DNA of 64,000 nucleotides from Maricaulis virginensis (lineage in GTDB: Bacteria; Pseudomonadota; Alphaproteobacteria; Caulobacterales; Maricaulaceae): the NCBI RefSeq assembly GCF_027922185.1, contig NZ_BSFE01000013.1, positions 1 through 64,000 on the forward strand. Reading direction: 5' to 3'. The notes below the pieces were generated by a model. It did no database searches. It was not told the DNA's origin and saw only the letters and a list, made by a program, of their open reading frames with translations. Positions 8,735-16,172 of this stretch are shown piece by piece. Positions within the stretch are counted from its first letter, which is position 1. Every line of letters begins with the position of its first letter. Position numbers and translations under genes: made by a program.

Positions 8735-9481
8735 ATGAGCCAGACCTCCTCCGCCCTGCCGGACATCTCCGTCGTCGTTCCGGCCTATAACGAGGCCGGC
8801 AATGTCGTGCCGCTCGCCCGCGAGATCGCCGAAGCGCTCGAGGGCCGGAATTTCGAGATCATCTTTGTTGACGACCATTCCTCCGACGCGACCCGCGAGG
8901 AGCTCGTCGCCGCGAAGGCCGAACTGCCCATGCTGCGGGTGGTGTCGCACCGCCACAATGCCGGTCAGTCGCGCTCGATCCGGACCGGCGTGATGCACGC
9001 GCGCGGTGCGGTCGTCGCAACCCTGGACGGGGACGGCCAGAACCCGCCGCAGGACCTGCCCACGGTGATCGACGCCCTGACGCGGCCCGATGCGCCAGAG
9101 GGGCTTGCCCTTGTCGGTGGCGACCGCACGGCGAACCGCCAGGACAGCACCTGGAAGAAATTCGCCTCGCGCGTCGGCAATGGCATTCGCAAGGGGCTGT
9201 TGAGCGACGATTGCAACGATACCGGATGCGGGCTGAAGGCTTTCCGGCGCCAGGCCTATCTGGAATTGCCCTTCTTCGATCACCAGCACCGTTTCATCCC
9301 GGCACTGATGAATCGCGAGGGTTATCTGTGCGAATTCCGCCCGGTTTCGCACCGCCACCGCACGATCGGTTCGTCAAAATATACGAATTTCGGCCGTCTT
9401 TTCGCCTCTTTGACAGACATTCTTGGCATGATGTGGTTAAATTCGCGGGCGCGCAGTCCGCGCGGAACCGACGAGTATTGA
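8735..9481 (+). CDS. GT2 glycosyltransferase, dolichol/undecaprenyl-phosphate sugar synthase type
   Basis: A 248-residue GT2 enzyme of the DPM1/ArnC type without the usual C-terminal membrane hairpins. Visible motifs are ISVVVPAYNEAGNV, EIIFVDDHSSDATRE, the metal-binding LDGDGQNPPQDL, and the acceptor-side segment DTGCGLKAFRR. Such enzymes charge a polyprenyl phosphate with a sugar from a nucleotide donor. The gene diverges from the GT39 gene across about 100 bases that may contain both promoters. It probably supplies that transferase with its lipid-linked donor; this is inferred from context. A small membrane protein follows 138 bases downstream. Confidence 0.9.
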   Translation: MSQTSSALPDISVVVPAYNEAGNVVPLAREIAEALEGRNFEIIFVDDHSSDATREELVAAKAELPMLRVVSHRHNAGQSRSIRTGVMHARGAVVATLDGDGQNPPQDLPTVIDALTRPDAPEGLALVGGDRTANRQDSTWKKFASRVGNGIRKGLLSDDCNDTGCGLKAFRRQAYLELPFFDHQHRFIPALMNREGYLCEFRPVSHRHRTIGSSKYTNFGRLFASLTDILGMMWLNSRARSPRGTDEY

Positions 9482-9619
9482 CACCGGCGCCCGCCCGCGG
9501 CCGCCGGTCAGGGGACGAAAGGATGCGACATGTCCGGAGGCGGGGATAACGGCGTATTGCTAGGTATGACGGCGGCGAACCAGGCTCGGCGCGCCGGCGG
9601 ATCCAAGGGGGGAAGTTCC

Positions 9620-10033
9620 ATGTTCAATGTCATTCCACTGCTGATCATCCCGGTGATCGTGTATTCGGTGCTGGTGATCTTCACGGGCGGGGAGCCGTCG
9701 GCGGCAGCCGCGCTGATGGACAACACCGTCTTCCAGGTGCCGCTGGTTTCAGGCCCCTGGGGCATGAAGGTCGGCGACCTGCTGATCATTTTCTCGCTGA
9801 TCATGATGTTCATCGAACTGGTGAAGTCGGCCGGCACGGGTACTGCGACGATCATCAATCACGGCCTGTCCATGGCCGTCTTCGTGATCGCCATGGCGCT
9901 CTTCCTGCTGGTCGGCCGTTTCGGCACCTCGGTCTTCTTCCTCATCACCATGATGGCGCTGATGGATACGGTGGCCGGTTTCGTGGTGACGATCGTCGCC
10001 GCCCGCCGCGACCTCGCGGTCGGCGGGGAATAG
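9620..10033 (+). CDS. conserved small inner-membrane protein
   Basis: A 137-residue protein with four predicted membrane segments, beginning MFNVIPLLIIPVIVYSV. I chose the ATG at 9620 because AAGGGGGGAAG lies just upstream and the first hydrophobic segment starts at once. An upstream ATG at 9530 would add 30 polar residues. The central part (VGDLLIIFSLIMMFIELVKS) and a Phe/Leu-rich end are conspicuous, with a short basic tail. I recognise no named family. It follows the donor-synthase-like GT2 and might belong to the same surface-modification unit. Confidence 0.75.
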   Translation: MFNVIPLLIIPVIVYSVLVIFTGGEPSAAAALMDNTVFQVPLVSGPWGMKVGDLLIIFSLIMMFIELVKSAGTGTATIINHGLSMAVFVIAMALFLLVGRFGTSVFFLITMMALMDTVAGFVVTIVAARRDLAVGGE

Positions 10034-10080
10034 GCACAAACCCTTTCGCCCCGCGCAAGCGGGGCGGGGGCGTCTTGTCT

Positions 10081-10178
10081 GGACCAGGATCGCTTTCTGC
10101 GGAATTGGTCCTGCTCTGGAGTCTTGAGCGGTCGCGTGATCGAACCGGTGAACCGGTTCCCACTTCACCTGATCACGC
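10081..10178. repeat. double-hairpin palindromic repeat (REP-like), family C
   Basis: The element has two nested dyads. GGACCA (10081-10086) pairs with TGGTCC (10106-10111). GCGTGATC (10134-10141) pairs with GATCACGC (10171-10178), enclosing a second pairing, GGTGAA (10147-10152) with TTCACC (10164-10169). The central GTGGGAACCGGTT, read on the minus strand, resembles the core of the dispersed intergenic palindromes widespread in alphaproteobacteria. It ends two bases before the stop of the minus-strand microprotein and could terminate both converging transcripts. Confidence 0.65.
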
Positions 10179-10179
10179 T

Positions 10180-10266
10180 TCAGACCAGGAAAAACACCAG
10201 TCCGGCGCCCAGGCTGACATCCAGCCAGAAACCGACACGCCGGGCGGTTCCAAGAGACAGGCTCAT
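10180..10266 (-). CDS. 28-residue membrane microprotein, coupled to upstream gene
   Basis: A 28-codon ORF on the minus strand. Its ATG overlaps the TGA of the 110-residue gene before it (ATGA), the standard layout for translational coupling. The product begins MSLSLGTARRVGFWLDVS and ends GAGLVFFLV. It has an Arg-Arg pair followed by one hydrophobic stretch, so it is probably a single-pass membrane peptide. A hairpin repeat starts two bases after the stop. It matches nothing I recognise. The overlap and the codon pattern are the main support, so confidence is moderate. Confidence 0.5.
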   Translation of the reverse strand: MSLSLGTARRVGFWLDVSLGAGLVFFLV

Positions 10267-10595
10267 GCGCGCCGCTCCCATTTCGGGGCCGGCGCGCTTG
10301 GCTGTGCGGCCTGGGCGTAGGTGCGGCGGAAACGCTCGACCTCGCTGGGGTCGGCCTTGATACCCCGGCGCGGGATATCGCCACCGATAATCTGGACCAT
10401 GACCTCCGCCGTGGCAGGACGCGTGCGGACAAAGGACCGTTCGGCATCGCCGTCGGTCTTCTGCCGGGTCGGGACGGTGACAAGGGCACGGTCCTGCCGG
10501 GGCGGATGGTCACTGGAACCGCGTGCACGACCGGCCGGCTCTACGCGCCGGCGGGTCGGGGTCGGGACAGAATATGCACTGCGGATCGTGGTCAT
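10263..10595 (-). CDS. conserved hypothetical protein, 110 residues
   Basis: A small soluble, proline- and arginine-rich protein. The first 50 residues look disordered (TRRRVEPAGRARGSSDHPP). They are followed by a more ordered stretch, SFVRTRPATAEVMVQIIGG, and the helical segment DPSEVERFRRTYAQAA. The FVRTRP...ERFRRTYAQAA pattern looks like a small alphaproteobacterial protein of unknown function, but I cannot name a family. The start follows AAGCAGAGGGC with a short spacer. The stop overlaps the start of a 28-residue membrane microprotein. Confidence 0.65.
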   Translation of the reverse strand: MTTIRSAYSVPTPTRRRVEPAGRARGSSDHPPRQDRALVTVPTRQKTDGDAERSFVRTRPATAEVMVQIIGGDIPRRGIKADPSEVERFRRTYAQAAQPSAPAPKWERRA

Positions 10596-10687
10596 GCCCT
10601 CTGCTTCGCAAGGCGGATGCCAACTCTTAATGAGAGGTTAACCACGATCCGGGTGCGAAAACAGGGTTTAGAGGTTGTAAATGAATA

Positions 10688-10715
10688 CACCCGGCAGTCG
10701 CGGGACTGCCGGGTG
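10688..10715 (-). terminator. strong hairpin downstream of phaR
   Basis: A perfect 12-bp stem (CACCCGGCAGTC at 10688-10699 with its complement at 10704-10715) closes a 4-base loop. Read on the minus strand it lies 40 bases after the phaR stop and is followed by a loosely T-rich stretch (ATTCATTTAC). It is probably the phaR terminator and also insulates the small-protein unit downstream. Confidence 0.7.
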
Positions 10716-10755
10716 CGTCAAATCGATACGAAAATCTTAACGGTACGGGACCGCT

Positions 10756-11349
10756 CTATGTCTTCTTGTCGAGGATCTGGTCGAGCTTGGCGCGCATCGC
10801 GTCGAGTTCCTCGCGCATGGCGGAAAGATCCTCGCTCTCCTTCTCCGGCGCGGCCTTGCCGGCCTCTTCCGGGGTCTCGCCCGGTTGATTGAAGGGCGAG
10901 AACATGCGCATGGCCTGGCCGAACATTTCCATGTTGCGGCGGGTCTGTTCCTCGATCATGGCCATGGAGGCCTGCGGCGAGGTCATCGCCTCGGTCATGC
11001 GTTCGCGGAATTCCTCCTGCTGCTGGGCGAAGGAATTCATCGACATCTGCAGATAGCCGGGCACGACGCTCTGCAGGCTGTCGCCATAGAAGCCGATCAG
11101 CTGGCGCAGGAAATCGACGGGCAGCAGGTTGGCGCCGCGCGACTCTTCTTCAAAAATGATCTGGGCCAGAACACCGCGCGTCAGGTCGTCGCCGCTCTTG
11201 GCATCGACCACCTGGAACTCTGTCCCCTTCTTCACCAGGTCACGCAGATAATCGAGTGTGACGTACTGGCTGGTCGAGGTGTCGTAGAGGCGCCGGTTCG
11301 CATACTTCTTGATGATGATCTCGGGCGACTTTCCGTTCGATTTGGTCAC
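10756..11349 (-). CDS. phaR: polyhydroxyalkanoate synthesis repressor PhaR
   Basis: A 197-residue PHA regulator. The N-terminal PHB/PHA DNA-binding domain starts at IIIKKYANRRLYDTSTSQYV and is followed by the accumulation-regulator domain (GVLAQIIFEEESRG, LPVDFLRQLIGFYGDSLQ). An acidic, coiled-coil-prone tail (LSAMREELDAMRAKLDQIL) ends the protein. PhaR proteins repress phasin and PHA genes and release DNA when they bind PHA granules. The gene is divergent from phaB, so the 160 bases between them are the likely control region, including possible autoregulation. Length is typical. Confidence 0.95.
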   Translation of the reverse strand: MTKSNGKSPEIIIKKYANRRLYDTSTSQYVTLDYLRDLVKKGTEFQVVDAKSGDDLTRGVLAQIIFEEESRGANLLPVDFLRQLIGFYGDSLQSVVPGYLQMSMNSFAQQQEEFRERMTEAMTSPQASMAMIEEQTRRNMEMFGQAMRMFSPFNQPGETPEEAGKAAPEKESEDLSAMREELDAMRAKLDQILDKKT

Positions 11350-11454
11350 CGCTTACTCCCCTGTGGTGCGCCGTTTTTTTATCGGTCGAGCCGCAATTCG
11401 CTCGACACGAGCGCGTAGCTATTTCATCTAAGGGTGTACGCGCTTAATGTGGTC

Positions 11455-11475
11455 TGCTGCAAGCGCGAACGCAAA
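11455..11475. promoter_or_regulatory. possible PhaR operator (TGC/GCA-rich site)
   Basis: TGCTGCAAGCGCGAACGCAAA lies between the divergent phaR and phaB starts. It is rich in TGC and GCA steps, as reported for PhaR targets in Paracoccus. The match is judged by eye only and the consensus is loose. Confidence 0.3.
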
Positions 11476-11510
11476 TGGCCGATGAGCCATGTCGAATTTC
11501 GGGGGATGGA

Positions 11511-12236
11511 ATGACACGCACCGCAATCGTCACCGGCGGCACTCGGGGCATCGGCGCCGCCATCAGTCTCGCACTCAAATCGGCCGGCCACACGGTCGTC
11601 GCCAACTATGCCGGCAATGAGGCGGCCGCCCGGGCCTTTGCCGAGGAAACCGGTATCAAGGTGGTGAAGTTCGATGTCGGCGATGCCGATGCCAGCGCTG
11701 CCGGCCTTGCGGAGGCCGAACAGGCAGCCGGCGCGCCGATCGACATCGTGATCAACAATGCGGGCATCACGCGCGACACCATGTTCCACAAGATGAGTGC
11801 GGAACAGTGGCGCGAGGTGATGCGGGTCAATCTGGACTCGATGTTCAATGTCACGCGTCCGGTGATCGACGGCATGCGCGAGCGCGGCTGGGGCCGGATC
11901 GTCAACATCTCCTCGATCAACGGCCAGAAGGGCCAGATGGGCCAGGTGAACTATTCCGCCGCGAAGGCCGGCGTGATCGGCTTCACCAAGGCACTGGCCC
12001 AGGAAACCGCCCGCAAGGGGATCACGGTGAACTGCGTGGCGCCGGGCTATATCAACACCGACATGGTCGCCGCCGTGCCGGAAAAAGTGCTCGAAAGCAT
12101 CATCGCGGGCATTCCCGCCGGCCGGCTGGGCGAGGCCAGGGAGATCGGCGCGCTCGTCGTCTATCTGTGCAGCGAGGAGGCCGGTTTCATGACCGGCTCC
12201 ACCCTCACCATCAATGGCGGCCAGTACATGGCCTGA
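11511..12236 (+). CDS. phaB: acetoacetyl-CoA reductase (NADPH), SDR family
   Basis: A 241-residue short-chain dehydrogenase that reduces acetoacetyl-CoA to (R)-3-hydroxybutyryl-CoA for polyhydroxybutyrate synthesis. The Rossmann motif TGGTRGIG is at 8-15, followed by NNAG, the catalytic Ser in ISSINGQKGQMGQ, and YSAAKAG with the Tyr-Lys pair. The C-terminal SEEAGFMTGSTLTINGGQYMA is characteristic of PhaB. I chose the ATG at 11511 for its GGGGGATGGA ribosome site and the standard length; an ATG 36 bases upstream lacks one. It is divergent from phaR. phaA and phaC are not in the window. Confidence 0.93.
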   Translation: MTRTAIVTGGTRGIGAAISLALKSAGHTVVANYAGNEAAARAFAEETGIKVVKFDVGDADASAAGLAEAEQAAGAPIDIVINNAGITRDTMFHKMSAEQWREVMRVNLDSMFNVTRPVIDGMRERGWGRIVNISSINGQKGQMGQVNYSAAKAGVIGFTKALAQETARKGITVNCVAPGYINTDMVAAVPEKVLESIIAGIPAGRLGEAREIGALVVYLCSEEAGFMTGSTLTINGGQYMA

Positions 12237-12305
12237 TGCGGCTCGGCGGCGGGCTGCAGTGCCTGCCGCAAATTCGCCGTCTTGCCGCTGATGATGCTGA
12301 CCGGG

Positions 12306-13034
12306 ATGATACGCTGGATAACCGCCATACTGATCGCCGCACTCGCTGCCGGCGCCGCTTCGGGAATGCAGAACCCGTTGCGCGACCGGTTGTTGCGCAA
12401 TGAGCGGGCGCAGGAGAGCACCGGCTGGTACCAGCGGGCCGATACCGGCGCCTTCTTCCTGTTCGACCGGTCCGGCGAGGCCGCCCTGCTGCGCGAGCGC
12501 GATGCGCCGGACAGCGAGGTGATCGTGCTCTATCCCGACCGTGCGCCGGGGGGCGGGACCGCCTATATCACCGATACCGGACGCGAGCTGATGCGGCTCA
12601 ACCCGCTGGGTGGCGCCACCTATTTCCCGGCCGATGCGCCGGATGGTGTGATCGTCGAGTTCGCCAGCCCGGCGGCCGGCCTGTCACCGATCCCGCGCTC
12701 TCCGGGTGAAGTCCGCAGCCGCGCCGAGCGTCTGGCCAGCGATCTGGCCCGCCAGCTCGATCGCAATATCTCGGTGCAGTACGCCCCGGCGCCGCGGGCC
12801 GGTCTCGGCATCCAGTTCGACACGCTCGATCTCATCGACCGTGCCGTCGGTCTCGTGCCCGGCGATCGCCGGCGTCTGCGCGATCTGACGGAAATCAGCC
12901 TGGTTCTGGGCGACCGGCCGGCGGCCTTTGTCGAAGAGAGCCGGCTCGTGATCGTGATTGCGCCGGACGCTGGCCATGCCGGACGGCCGTCCTCGGCGAT
13001 GATCGCCCAGGTCCTGGCGCGGATGTCCAGCTAG
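12306..13034 (+). CDS. secreted hypothetical protein (DUF4908-like)
   Basis: A 242-residue protein with a signal peptide (MIRWITAILIAALAAGAASG). The mature part includes GWYQRADTGAFFLFDRSGEAALLRE and a C-terminal region ending VLARMSS. This resembles a periplasmic family of Caulobacterales that I recall as DUF4908; the assignment is tentative. The start could also be an ATG 15 bases upstream. It lies 69 bases after phaB. Its TAG stop shares the CTAG at 13031-13034 with the stop of the convergent cupin gene. Confidence 0.75.
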   Translation: MIRWITAILIAALAAGAASGMQNPLRDRLLRNERAQESTGWYQRADTGAFFLFDRSGEAALLRERDAPDSEVIVLYPDRAPGGGTAYITDTGRELMRLNPLGGATYFPADAPDGVIVEFASPAAGLSPIPRSPGEVRSRAERLASDLARQLDRNISVQYAPAPRAGLGIQFDTLDLIDRAVGLVPGDRRRLRDLTEISLVLGDRPAAFVEESRLVIVIAPDAGHAGRPSSAMIAQVLARMSS

Positions 13035-13474
13035 AGCAAATCCTGCCCCGGCGCCCAGCCCTCGGGCGCCAGTTCAAATCCCGAAAACTCGAAACCCGGC
13101 GCCACCGTGCAGCCGACCAGGGTCCAGGCGCCGGTCGTGCGGGCGGCCTGCCAGGCCCCTTCCGGTACCACACCCTGCGGCCGCTGGCCTTCTGCGACAT
13201 CCGGACCGAGCTCGATCGCGCGCGTGGTCTGTGCGTCCTCACTGATCGACAGCACAAGCGGTGCGCCGGCATACCAGTGCCAGGTCTCCACCGCATCGAC
13301 CCGGTGCCAGTGCGAGCCGGGGCCCGCGGTCAGCAGGAAATAGATCGCCGTCGAGCGGGACCGGCCGTCCGGTCCGTCGGCATCCCGGAAGGTCTCGACA
13401 AACCAGCCCCCCTCAGGGTGCGGCTGCATGCCCAGCGTGTCGATAAGGGTGCGGATTTCCGGTGCGAGGCTCAT
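13031..13474 (-). CDS. cupin domain protein, DUF985 family
   Basis: A 147-residue member of the Cupin_5 (DUF985) group. The small beta-barrel pattern is clear: HPEGGWFVETFR, then STAIYFLLTAGPGSHWHRVDAVETWHWYAG with the metal-type histidines, then a Gly-rich second half ending GFELAPEGWAPGQ. The biochemical role of this family is not established. The gene overlaps the upstream SulP transporter by 4 bases (ATGA), suggesting a translationally coupled pair. It converges on the DUF4908-like gene through a shared CTAG. Confidence 0.87.
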   Translation of the reverse strand: MSLAPEIRTLIDTLGMQPHPEGGWFVETFRDADGPDGRSRSTAIYFLLTAGPGSHWHRVDAVETWHWYAGAPLVLSISEDAQTTRAIELGPDVAEGQRPQGVVPEGAWQAARTTGAWTLVGCTVAPGFEFSGFELAPEGWAPGQDLL

Positions 13475-15207
13475 GACGGTGTCCCGGTGGCGGCATTGCT
13501 CTGGCGAACGGTCGAGACGGCATCCTCGATTGATGCGGCGTAGGCGGCAAGGGGGGGCGTGACACCCTGGCGCTCCAGTGCCTCGCGCACCGTCGCATTC
13601 GTACCGGTCAGCCAGATGTCGATGGCGTGCCGCTCCGCCGCCTTGCGGGCAAAGGCGGCGATCGTGTGCGCTGCGGTCGAGTCGATGGCCGGAACGTGGG
13701 TGAAGTCCAGAATGAAGGCGCGGTGCCGGTCGGCGATGGATCCCAGCACGCTGTCGACCGTCGATGCCGCCCCGAAGAAGAACACGCCGCGGATGCGGTA
13801 GATGACGATGTCTGGATCGGTCGCGAGGCGCACATCATAATCGCCGCGCTCGACACTGTCGGCGATGTCGCGCTGGACCAGGCCGTCGTCGCGGTCGATG
13901 CCCGCCAGCTCCGACATGCGGTTGATGAACAGGATCGCACCCAGCGAGAAGCCGACGACGATACCCGCGGTCAGATCGTAGAAGACGGTCAGAAGAAAGG
14001 TCGACAGCAAGACCAGCGCATCGCCCCGGGAGGCGCGCAAGAGGCCGAAGAACTGGTGCCGCTCGGCCATGTTCCAGGCCACGACGGCCAGAATGCCGCC
14101 GAGTGCGGAGAGCGGGATGTAGCGGGCGAGCGGTGCGGCGATCAGCATGAAGGCGAGCAGGAAGGCGGCGTGCAGCATGCCGGCGACCGGGCTGCGGGCT
14201 CCGGCTCGGATATTCGTCGCCGTCCGGGCAATGGCGCCGGTCACGCACAGCCCGCCGAACAGGCCGGATCCGATGTTCGCGACCCCCTGGGCGACAAGCT
14301 CGCAATTGGACCGGTGGCGCCGGCCGGTCATGCCGTCCGCGACGACGGCGGAGAGCAGCGACTCGATCGAGCCGAGCAGGGCGAAGGCAAAGGCGCTGGG
14401 CAGCACGGCAATCGCCTTGTCCAGCGAGAAGGCGGGCAGGGCGGGTGCCGGCAGGCCGTGCGGAATGCCGCCGAAGGCGCTGCCGATGGTCTCGACGGGC
14501 AGGTCCAGCAGGGCCGCGGCAGCCGAGGCTGCGACGATGGCGACCAGCATGCCCGGCCAGCCGGGCCGCCAGGCCTTCAGGCCGGCGATAATGGCGATGG
14601 TCGCAACGGCAAGGCCGGCGGCCTGCAGGTTCAGCGTCGGCAGGGCGGCCGCCAGGGCTTCCAGCTTCGGCGCAAAGGCGCTGGGTTCCGGCCCGTCCAG
14701 CTGAAGCCCCAGGATCGGGCGTAGCTGGCTGGTGAAGATGATGACGGCAATGCCCGCCGTGAAGCCGATCGTCACCGGATAGGGGATGAATTTGATATAG
14801 GTGCCAAGCCGCAGATAGCCGGTCGCGATCAGGATCACGCCGGACATCAGCGTGGCGAGGATCAGCCCGTCCGGTCCGTGCTGCTCCAGGGTCGCGGCGA
14901 CGAGCACGATGAAGGCGCCCGCGGGGCCGCCGATCTGGAAGCGGCTGCCGCCCAGTAGGGAGACCAGGAAGCCGCCGATGATCGCGGCATAGAGACCCTG
15001 TGCGGGGGAGACGCCCGACGCGATGGCGATTGCCATGGACAGCGGGAGGGCGACGATGGCAACGGTGAGCCCGGCGACCATGTCGGCGCGCAGGTGCGCC
15101 AGCCCGTAGCCCTCGCGCAGCACGGTGACGATCTTGGGTGTGAACAGGGCGGCGAAACCCGGTGCCGGCGGATGACCGGACCGGCGGTCGCTCGATGATG
15201 GATCCAT
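13471..15207 (-). CDS. SulP family anion transporter with STAS domain
   Basis: A 578-residue inner-membrane transporter of the SLC26/SulP family, which moves sulfate, bicarbonate or other anions. The N-terminal membrane part has the family signature around VAIVALPLSMAIAIASGV and QGLYAAIIGGFLVSLLGG. About 12 further hydrophobic segments run to residue 430, and the C-terminal STAS domain (about 450-560) contains RGVFFFGAASTVD and FTHVPAIDSTAAHTI. The substrate cannot be told; some marine relatives are bicarbonate transporters. No carbonic anhydrase or sulfate-assimilation genes are nearby. It is translationally coupled to the downstream cupin. Confidence 0.93.
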   Translation of the reverse strand: MDPSSSDRRSGHPPAPGFAALFTPKIVTVLREGYGLAHLRADMVAGLTVAIVALPLSMAIAIASGVSPAQGLYAAIIGGFLVSLLGGSRFQIGGPAGAFIVLVAATLEQHGPDGLILATLMSGVILIATGYLRLGTYIKFIPYPVTIGFTAGIAVIIFTSQLRPILGLQLDGPEPSAFAPKLEALAAALPTLNLQAAGLAVATIAIIAGLKAWRPGWPGMLVAIVAASAAAALLDLPVETIGSAFGGIPHGLPAPALPAFSLDKAIAVLPSAFAFALLGSIESLLSAVVADGMTGRRHRSNCELVAQGVANIGSGLFGGLCVTGAIARTATNIRAGARSPVAGMLHAAFLLAFMLIAAPLARYIPLSALGGILAVVAWNMAERHQFFGLLRASRGDALVLLSTFLLTVFYDLTAGIVVGFSLGAILFINRMSELAGIDRDDGLVQRDIADSVERGDYDVRLATDPDIVIYRIRGVFFFGAASTVDSVLGSIADRHRAFILDFTHVPAIDSTAAHTIAAFARKAAERHAIDIWLTGTNATVREALERQGVTPPLAAYAASIEDAVSTVRQSNAATGTPS

Positions 15208-15328
15208 GGCAGCTCATCCCGCATTGCCCGGCGGCGTGCCGATTGCGGAGGCCAACTGCCGGACAGTTTTTGTCACCCCCAAGGGCGGGGTGTGTCAACG
15301 CGACAAACTGACGACTGGGCCGGATCGG

Positions 15329-16099
15329 TCAGAAATTATCCTTGCGCCGGCGGATTTCCGCGAAGACGGTGGCGTCGTCGGCGGCTTCCAGGCCGAGGCG
15401 TTTGCGGATGGCCGGATCGGCGGGGCGCAGGAAGGGATTGGCGGCCAGTTCGGCGCCGATCGTGGTCGGCACGGTCGGTTCGCCGCGGGCGCGTTCGGCC
15501 TCGACAGCGGCGGCATAGGCCTGCAGGTCGCGATTGTCCGGATCGACCGACAGCGCAAAGGCGGCATTGGCCTGGGTGTATTCATGCGCGCAGTAGATGC
15601 GCGTCTCCTCGGGCCAGGCGGCCAGCCGGCTCAGACTGGTCCACATCTGCTCCGGCGAGCCTTCGAACAGGCGGCCGCAGCCCAGCGCGAACAGCGTGTC
15701 GCCGACAAAGGCGATCCGGTCATCGGCGAAGTGATAGCAGACATGGCCCAGCGTATGGCCCGGCGTGAACAGCACGCGGGCCTCGTGCCGGCCGAGTGCG
15801 ACGGTGTCGCCATCGCTGACGGGTACGTCGATGTCCGGGATGCGGTGGGCGTCATAGCCGGGGGCAATAATGCGGGCGCCGGTCGCAGCGCGCACGGCGG
15901 CATTGCCGCCGGCATGGTCGAAATGATGGTGCGTGTTCCAGATCTGGGTAATGCGCCAGCCTGCTGCGTCGGCCTCGGCCAGGATGCGGTCGGCGTCCGG
16001 CGTGTCGATCGTGGCGGTCTCGCCGGTCTCCGGATCGTGCACGAGAAAGCCGTAATTGTCCGATAGGCAGGGGAATTGCCGGATAAGGAGGTCGCTCAT
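15329..16099 (-). CDS. gloB: hydroxyacylglutathione hydrolase (glyoxalase II)
   Basis: A 256-residue metallo-beta-lactamase-fold enzyme that hydrolyses S-lactoylglutathione to lactate and glutathione, completing methylglyoxal detoxification. The metal motif THHHFDH is at 56-62, followed by TPGHTLGH, FVGDTLFALGCGRLFEG and AHEYT. The C-terminal HAGH domain ends with the conserved KDNF. The start at 16099 (MSDLLIRQFPCLSDNYG) fits the family; an in-frame start 90 bases upstream would add a non-conserved leader. It diverges from a methyltransferase gene, and the 73 bases between hold both 5' regions. Confidence 0.96.
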   Translation of the reverse strand: MSDLLIRQFPCLSDNYGFLVHDPETGETATIDTPDADRILAEADAAGWRITQIWNTHHHFDHAGGNAAVRAATGARIIAPGYDAHRIPDIDVPVSDGDTVALGRHEARVLFTPGHTLGHVCYHFADDRIAFVGDTLFALGCGRLFEGSPEQMWTSLSRLAAWPEETRIYCAHEYTQANAAFALSVDPDNRDLQAYAAAVEAERARGEPTVPTTIGAELAANPFLRPADPAIRKRLGLEAADDATVFAEIRRRKDNF

Positions 16100-16172
16100 T
16101 GTCGTTGCCGCGGCTTGGGTTAGTGTGACCTTGAATGCTGACTGTGTAGGACATGAACGGGGAGTCTGGCCA

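Noticed and set aside
15274..15292. Hairpin CACCCC/GGGGTG between sulP and gloB considered as a terminator
   Set aside because: The T-rich side precedes the stem on the plus strand and no T tract follows it on the minus strand, where the gloB transcript ends; the stem is only 6 bp.
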